Below are positions 9,801 through 11,706 of a stretch of 11,706 nucleotides of DNA, in pieces. The stretch is from NCBI GenBank assembly GCA_034676125.1, contig JAUCCO010000107.1, positions 1-11,706 on the forward strand. The letters run 5' to 3'. The notes beneath the pieces are model-generated. The model was not told where the DNA came from, searched no databases, and saw only the letters and a list, made by a program, of their open reading frames with translations. Numbering within the stretch: the first letter of the stretch is position 1; the number at the start of each line of letters is the position of its first letter. The DNA is from UBA6183 sp034676125 (GTDB lineage: Bacteria; Bacteroidota; Bacteroidia; UKL13-3). The position numbers were made by a program, and so were the translations under genes.

Positions 9801-11706
9801 CCTGTAACGCCTAAAAACTTTACCAATTGTTTTAATGATTCTATTAACCTAACTATTACTAATGCTGACGCTAAGTTTGAGTACACTGTGTTTGATATGT
9901 TAACAGATCGGTTTATAGGACCAACAGTTAAAGGTACTGATGGTAATATGATTGTTCAAGGTTACTTGGCTAGTGCTGATTCAGCATACCTACGTATTTG
10001 GGCTCGTAACTTAACTTCAAACTGTGCGAATTTTATGGATGATACTGCTATTGTGCATTTCAGAAACTTCAAGAACGGTCCATTTGTAATTAAAGGTGCT
10101 GTATTTAACGGTCAGTACAATGTTGGTGATGCATTTACACCAGATGCTGTTAAAGTAGGTGGTGAAGCTCGTTACCAAATTGTAGCACCTAAAGGAGCAT
10201 CAAATGCAGATTATGGCACCAATTGGACTGTTTCAAATGTATCAATCTATAAATTCTTCTATGATCAAGTTTCTAATCAAGATGTAGTTATTGACTCTGC
10301 TAGAAATTACAACTTAATTCCACCTGCGGGAGGAAATCCTGGTTATGTTTCAGTTATCGGTATGCCAGAAGATTCGAACAAAACATTTGTAATGGCTGTT
10401 ACTGTTCGTTTATTACCTAATGGTTGCGATTCGGTTGTTTATAGAAGTATTACAATTGCTAATGCGCCTATTGCTAACTTTTATGCACCTAACGATACAC
10501 TTTGTCAAAATATAAACAATCGTTTTACTAACGTTTCTACAACAGGTGCGTTTACCGTTCCTATGCAATATAGCTGGGATTTTGGTGATGGAACAGCATC
10601 AAACGTTTCTGATCCAATTAAATCATATGCAAATCCTGGTACTTATCGTGTACGTATGATTGTTAAAAACAATACTACATTGTTAGATTCTATGGCATAT
10701 AATATTGTTGTATTGCCATCTCCAATTGCAGAGTTTACTTCTACTTTAGCTTGTGAAGGCAAAGTAACACGCTTTACAAGTACTGGACCTCATGCAATAG
10801 GTAACACCTATTCATTCGATATTGGTGGTCAGGTTGCTGATAGCAGCGTGGTTGATGCAATTGTACCCGGAGCTGGTTCTACAGTAAACGTACGTTTAAC
10901 TGTTAAAAATGATTTAGGTTGTATTGATACAGCTGTTCATGCAGTTCAAGTATTCCATCAGCCAAATGCAAGTTTCACTGCTCAAAATGTTTGTGCTGGT
11001 GCACCTGTTCAATTTAACAATACATCTACTATTACTCCTGGTGTTAATGGAAGAGTAAATAGTTTTGGTAGTGAATGGTCGTTTGGTAATGGTGATATTG
11101 GATACTCTAATTCTCCATTATACTTTTACCCTGCTGGAGGAACATACAATGCAGTGTTAAAATTAATTTCTAATTATGGTTGTGTTGATACTTTCTCAAC
11201 AACAGTTTCAGTATTTAACAAACCAGCAGCTAGATTTACATTAGATAATACGTGTAAAGGAAGTAACTTAATAATTGAGAATAACTCAACTTTTGCAAAT
11301 GGTATTGAGAATGTTAAATTCAGATGGAACTTTGGTGATAACTCATTACCAAATACAGATAAAGTTCCTGTGCATGCATTCGGTGCTACCGGCACTTACT
11401 TAGTAAAATTAGTTGCAACTGATACCTTAAATAATTGTGTTGATTCTATTCAAACAATTGCTTCAGTTAAAAATACAGCAGAAGCTGACTTTACAGTAAG
11501 CAATGGTTGTGTTGGAAAACCAGTTACATTCACAAATCAATCTATTGTTCCACCATCTGTTACGCCTACATTTACTTACTTATTTGGCGATAACACAACT
11601 TCAAATACACCTAATACAACTCACTCATACATTACTGGTGGAAGTAAACAAGCTAAGTTAATTGTTGAAGTGGAAGGTTGTCGTGATACCGCAAGTAAAG
11701 TTGTTG
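3843..11706 (+). CDS. Giant secreted surface protein: three beta-helix modules, MAM-like domain, PKD array (3' truncated by window)
   Basis: One frame runs from ATG 3843 to the right edge, giving 2,621 complete codons. I checked it codon by codon and found no stop. Residues 1-30 are a signal peptide (hydrophobic core about 16-26, cleavage after 'VKA'). Three related beta-helix modules follow (39-576, 586-1126, 1132-1698), rich in Asn, Gly, Ile and Ser, with repeated 'N.I' turns and 'GI.I' strands. Next come an Ig-like segment (about 1699-1822), a MAM/lectin-like jelly-roll (about 1823-1981), two less clear beta-sandwich segments (about 1988-2207) and five PKD-type domains from 2208, the fifth cut at the edge. 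This architecture suits a surface adhesin or matrix protein. SprB of gliding Flavobacterium is a known giant T9SS surface protein, but no specific relationship is claimed. A C-terminal T9SS sorting domain is expected downstream. I see no catalytic signature; beta-helix folds also occur in polysaccharide lyases, so an enzymatic role is not excluded. Start choice rests on the signal peptide. The gene lies 73 bp after the OstA-like gene with its own candidate promoter. Confidence 0.93.
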   Translation, partial: MRTNFTLLSNKLCTSAFLLASLVGITSVKAQAPFAAGQTYYVNGIGNDLVAPKDTFANLTGAYVAGNPYTASTGVISALNANGINPNTIGQITILLVAGYNGQEANAQGVNVGTISYASALRTIVMKPAPGSNFNITTSVNQAANTGLFSLSGTQFFILDGEGTPGQRNITFTVRTVGANATQRAVEMISTTASPINNVTVKNINIIGVSTVSTVSTYAGIYIGGANINTNSARRNSNINVTNCNIQGVQYGVYARGIGTGAAGNQDLGLVVRNNRIGGDAPIGGAVNASGIMLSNQANAVIEGNTISGNIQTTPGFKGIELSNIASVTSLDTNILINANRIYNLASASAGITGIRIALGNHANPLAIKLTNNTIAKLSSPGAPSIPSLQYPIGILIENGSSNAGIDMINNSIALTGAILNGSPSACIVTGPTLSGGLRMYNNILSNTQQNINNTIGTYSTYAVIINRSPSAINVPVTSPFDSSDYNLFEVTTTGGWPNIAYTATNDYTSLAEWASYTGYEKHSIYSRPLFEDDNTLLTSNGAAVKYGNLGRTMVAKDNIGNNRPASNASIGAYQFTQNTSNAFAPLLGSATYLINGVDAWPTNASPTTGSFKTLTSFINHLNSFGTSGSGTISVKFVTGYLTDATVAPPIIPYPGMSGVRPIKLTASVPVNITIPNGSAINNNNALIRFYGASFFEIDGTDNAGGNNITVSLPASATSAQAKLIALIPTLNHSTSNITIRNCMLSGSSSVGSNNTLAAVYMGASNHPTGLASAIGGANLSNFIGNNTIESVRYGIYWRAKADQVDQFLTIYKNTIGGTRPIGTPIATTYIGGITPNAAAIYVKGVLQGTIDSNIIRNSIPNTTGYRGIDIDGTPNEGGSARNIAITRNTIYNLGANSGYAVGIRIGLSEPNSGITINNNIIAKIYGTGSGSPVSLSSPAGIAIESPVVAVGPVAIGVSLIHNTINMSQHPTVQVNPGAFSTALFIDARASGIACRNNLFSNTSGRKILGTPSNAYVLTVGGSQNPFSESNSNVYYSGADANFTNNQIGFVSPNIQLPSLFELRDLYKFETTTKFGEVPFLNDSTSAIDTMFVGHIAKTAVRTGTVVLDIAGKPRGFAATIGALELPKAYSPLIGGATYQVNGVLAPPLDGSGTVGSFNTINNLFRYINTNGVDADQPPFYQVIVNITNGYTGEGDTLISTLHDYPMMSSNRLILIRPAAGANPTISSTGATTNSQFSAAASVLRFQGARWVTIDGSNDGITKNLTIRLPQSPANVSYVNNQFIRVIDVMGWSQPATNITIKNCNILGYSTPNSISTFAGIYQGGVAFNSPNTVPNNPIRERNNNNTYQSNFIGAVKYGVHLRGDISSSGAYDLGTTVKGNIIGGNSYAMGVPTDYFGGINGAAGILAISQAKLIIDSNVISNNIPTFNLNSGIEISNAVLPYFNTDSAVTITRNTITKITSLNSVAAYGINVNLKWDGKKSINIYNNMISGIAALGSVQSGPNFNNNPYGILLNGTQVFPQVTEIDVNIWNNSINLGQATTLSASGVSACIGIYTTTLGDITITNNILQNKLSRATAGGNIYALAISGNANPLKYTDYNNYYVAGTVGNNRIAGVNLSALAVNYTTLADWMDYTKQDTLSMSVAPPFTSDVNLLIPTNTSSPLFRAGQRIGIINTDILGAPRPSAASGVSTIGAHEFIGSFQDIFGPKIYDMTLPSDFCYFDGVPFEIKARVMDKSPIVNDTMYYRLNGGSEIALIATTRAGLDRVYAIPAQPMNTRIAYRFGGVDGGNQNAIFVNTDPKTGYNYTTTVIAINPANSIATGFDLPNEYNWRAQAINSGNDEIWDLESFGSVTNPVLAPLTGSRAAMLPSGNKVASRLYSTCLDFVQAKRPTLRLYVSQSDDNMNANDSILIKVSPGFGLWTDVNKAYPVYRKNGEFAVPGYKVYDFCLEEYTGFSGIRLGIEGYSKNGGNIIIDSIVIFDNFLSLPVTPKNFTNCFNDSINLTITNADAKFEYTVFDMLTDRFIGPTVKGTDGNMIVQGYLASADSAYLRIWARNLTSNCANFMDDTAIVHFRNFKNGPFVIKGAVFNGQYNVGDAFTPDAVKVGGEARYQIVAPKGASNADYGTNWTVSNVSIYKFFYDQVSNQDVVIDSARNYNLIPPAGGNPGYVSVIGMPEDSNKTFVMAVTVRLLPNGCDSVVYRSITIANAPIANFYAPNDTLCQNINNRFTNVSTTGAFTVPMQYSWDFGDGTASNVSDPIKSYANPGTYRVRMIVKNNTTLLDSMAYNIVVLPSPIAEFTSTLACEGKVTRFTSTGPHAIGNTYSFDIGGQVADSSVVDAIVPGAGSTVNVRLTVKNDLGCIDTAVHAVQVFHQPNASFTAQNVCAGAPVQFNNTSTITPGVNGRVNSFGSEWSFGNGDIGYSNSPLYFYPAGGTYNAVLKLISNYGCVDTFSTTVSVFNKPAARFTLDNTCKGSNLIIENNSTFANGIENVKFRWNFGDNSLPNTDKVPVHAFGATGTYLVKLVATDTLNNCVDSIQTIASVKNTAEADFTVSNGCVGKPVTFTNQSIVPPSVTPTFTYLFGDNTTSNTPNTTHSYITGGSKQAKLIVEVEGCRDTASKVV
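3936..3954 (+). other. Small GC-rich inverted repeat at the signal-peptide junction
   Basis: GCCCC (3936-3940) and GGGGC (3950-3954) are complementary around a 9-base loop. They lie in codons just after the predicted signal-peptide cleavage site (residues 32-38, 'APFAAGQ'). The patch is strikingly GC-rich against its AT-rich surroundings. An mRNA hairpin here could slow translation as the signal peptide emerges, but that is speculation. Confidence 0.3.
3957..5570 (+). repeat. Beta-helix module 1 of the giant protein (residues 39-576)
   Basis: The module opens with 'TYYVNGIGNDL' and closes with 'NIGNNRPASNASIGAYQF'. Internal landmarks shared with the other modules are 'VKNINIIG', 'YAGIYIGG', 'VQYGVYARG', 'NNRIGGDAPIGG', several 'NN.I' turns and a terminal 'YTSLAEWASYTGYEKHSI' stretch. 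This is the pattern of a right-handed parallel beta-helix with an Asn-rich turn. The closing 'RP....IGAY' phrase is one that often ends such helices in Bacteroidota surface proteins. Similarity to modules 2 and 3 is visible at the protein level only; the DNA is well diverged, so the duplication is old. Confidence 0.75.
4467..4493 (+). repeat. In-frame 9-bp tandem repeat, three copies (Val-Ser-Thr)3
   Basis: GTTTCAACA at 4467-4475 is repeated exactly at 4476-4484 and again at 4485-4493 with one substitution (GTTTCTACA). It encodes VSTVSTVST at residues 209-217, between the strands 'NINIIG' and 'YAGIYIGG' of module 1. Modules 2 and 3 carry unrelated Ser/Asn-rich residues there, so this is a local expansion in a variable loop. 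Copy-number change would keep the frame. Confidence 0.8.
5598..7220 (+). repeat. Beta-helix module 2 of the giant protein (residues 586-1126)
   Basis: The header is 'PLLGSATYLINGV', followed by 'GSFKTLTSFINHLNSFG' and 'ISVKFVTGY'. The body has 'FFEIDGTDN', 'NITIRNCMLSG', 'VRYGIYWRA', 'KNTIGGTRPIG', 'RGIDIDG' and 'AVGIRIG', then 'INNNIIAKIYG'. It closes with 'DIAGKPRGFAATIGALEL', where the usual 'RP' is 'RG'. The region that reads 'YTSLAEW' in module 1 has drifted. These landmarks recur in the same order in module 3. Confidence 0.75.
7236..8936 (+). repeat. Beta-helix module 3 of the giant protein (residues 1132-1698)
   Basis: The header 'PLIGGATYQVNGV' is followed by 'GSFNTINNLFRYINTNG' and 'VIVNITNGY'. 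The body has 'WVTIDGSND', 'NITIKNCNILG', 'FAGIYQGG', 'VKYGVHLRG', 'GNIIGG', 'SGIEISN' and 'ITRNTITKI'. 'YTTLADWMDYT' matches the 'YTSLAEWASYT' stretch of module 1. It closes with 'GAPRPSAASGVSTIGAHEF'. It is slightly longer than modules 1 and 2 (567 against 538 and 541 residues). It resembles module 1 in the closing region and module 2 in the header. Confidence 0.75.
9309..9788 (+). other. MAM/lectin-like jelly-roll segment of the giant protein (residues 1823-1981)
   Basis: The segment 'NWRAQAINSGNDEIWDLE' is followed by 'AAMLPSGNKVASRLYSTCLDF', 'PTLRLYVSQSDDN', 'DSILIKVSPGFGLW' and a final 'IIIDSIVIFDN'. In MAM and choice-of-anchor-J domains, a bright-edged beta-sandwich ends with a strand of the form 'I.IDDI.I', and an early Ser/Arg-rich strand is followed by 'L.F.Y'. 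The match is by pattern, not by search, so the family call is tentative. Such domains usually bind carbohydrate or mediate protein contacts at the cell surface. Confidence 0.5.
10464..11706 (+). repeat. Array of five PKD-type domains in the giant protein (last one cut by window edge)
   Basis: The domains start at about 10464, 10716, 10962, 11220 and 11475. Each opens with 'P.A.F', continues with a Cys-containing strand and an 'F.N.S' strand, and has a PKD core: 'SWDFGDG', the degenerate 'SFDIGG', 'EWSFGNGD', 'RWNFGDNS' and 'YLFGDNT'. The last strand carries 'GC.D' or 'NCVDS'. Domains 2-5 each have one Cys early and one in that last strand, 56-63 residues apart. In domain 1 the second Cys is missing ('TLLDS'). 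PKD domains act as spacers and stalks or as binding modules in secreted Bacteroidota proteins, and the array probably continues to the right. Confidence 0.85.

Noticed and set aside
4925..11395. Minus-strand frames of 66-96 codons (4925-5215, 6002-6202, 6539-6742, 9132-9344, 11174-11395)
   Set aside because: All are antisense to well-defined beta-helix or PKD coding sequence, and their products look like no known family.
1..11706. CRISPR array, tRNA, rRNA, insertion sequence or prophage signals
   Set aside because: I saw no regularly spaced direct repeats, cloverleaf sequences, transposase motifs or terminal inverted repeats. The only long repetition is at the protein level in the giant gene.

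Overview
The window reads as a chromosomal fragment of an AT-rich member of the Bacteroidota. Three things support this. The first gene ends in a type IX secretion (T9SS) type A sorting domain. An OstA-like outer-membrane biogenesis protein of the Bacteroidota type is present. The gene starts lack Shine-Dalgarno sequences, while short matches to the Bacteroidota -7 promoter element (TAnnTTTG) lie upstream. The genus cannot be told from the sequence.

Layout: (1) 3-851, plus strand, is the 3' end of a gene for a T9SS-exported surface protein with DUF5011/HYR-like beta-sandwich repeats and a C-terminal sorting domain. It is closed by a strong intrinsic terminator (870-900). (2) 899-2218, minus strand, is tilS, the tRNA(Ile2) lysidine synthetase, convergent with gene 1. 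(3) 2258-3769, plus strand, is an OstA/LptA-like exported protein, divergent from tilS across only 39 bp that carry a -7-like box on each strand. (4) 3843 to the right edge, plus strand, is a single uninterrupted reading frame of 2,621 complete codons. Because it has no stop in the window it is easily missed, and it fills two thirds of the sequence. I translated it codon by codon and found no stop or frameshift.

The giant protein has a signal peptide, then three tandem diverged right-handed beta-helix modules of about 540-570 residues each. These are followed by an Ig-like segment, a MAM/lectin-like jelly-roll, two further beta-sandwich segments and at least five PKD-type domains, the last cut by the window edge. 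It looks like a very large cell-surface or secreted adhesin-like protein. A C-terminal T9SS sorting domain is expected beyond the window but is not seen.

Functionally, the window mixes a core housekeeping gene (tilS) and envelope biogenesis (OstA-like) with two large export substrates. There is no sign of a defence system, CRISPR array, tRNA or rRNA gene, insertion sequence or prophage. The most interesting material is the tri-modular giant protein, a T9 homopolymer in its putative promoter spacer, and a small in-frame 9-bp tandem repeat inside its first module.
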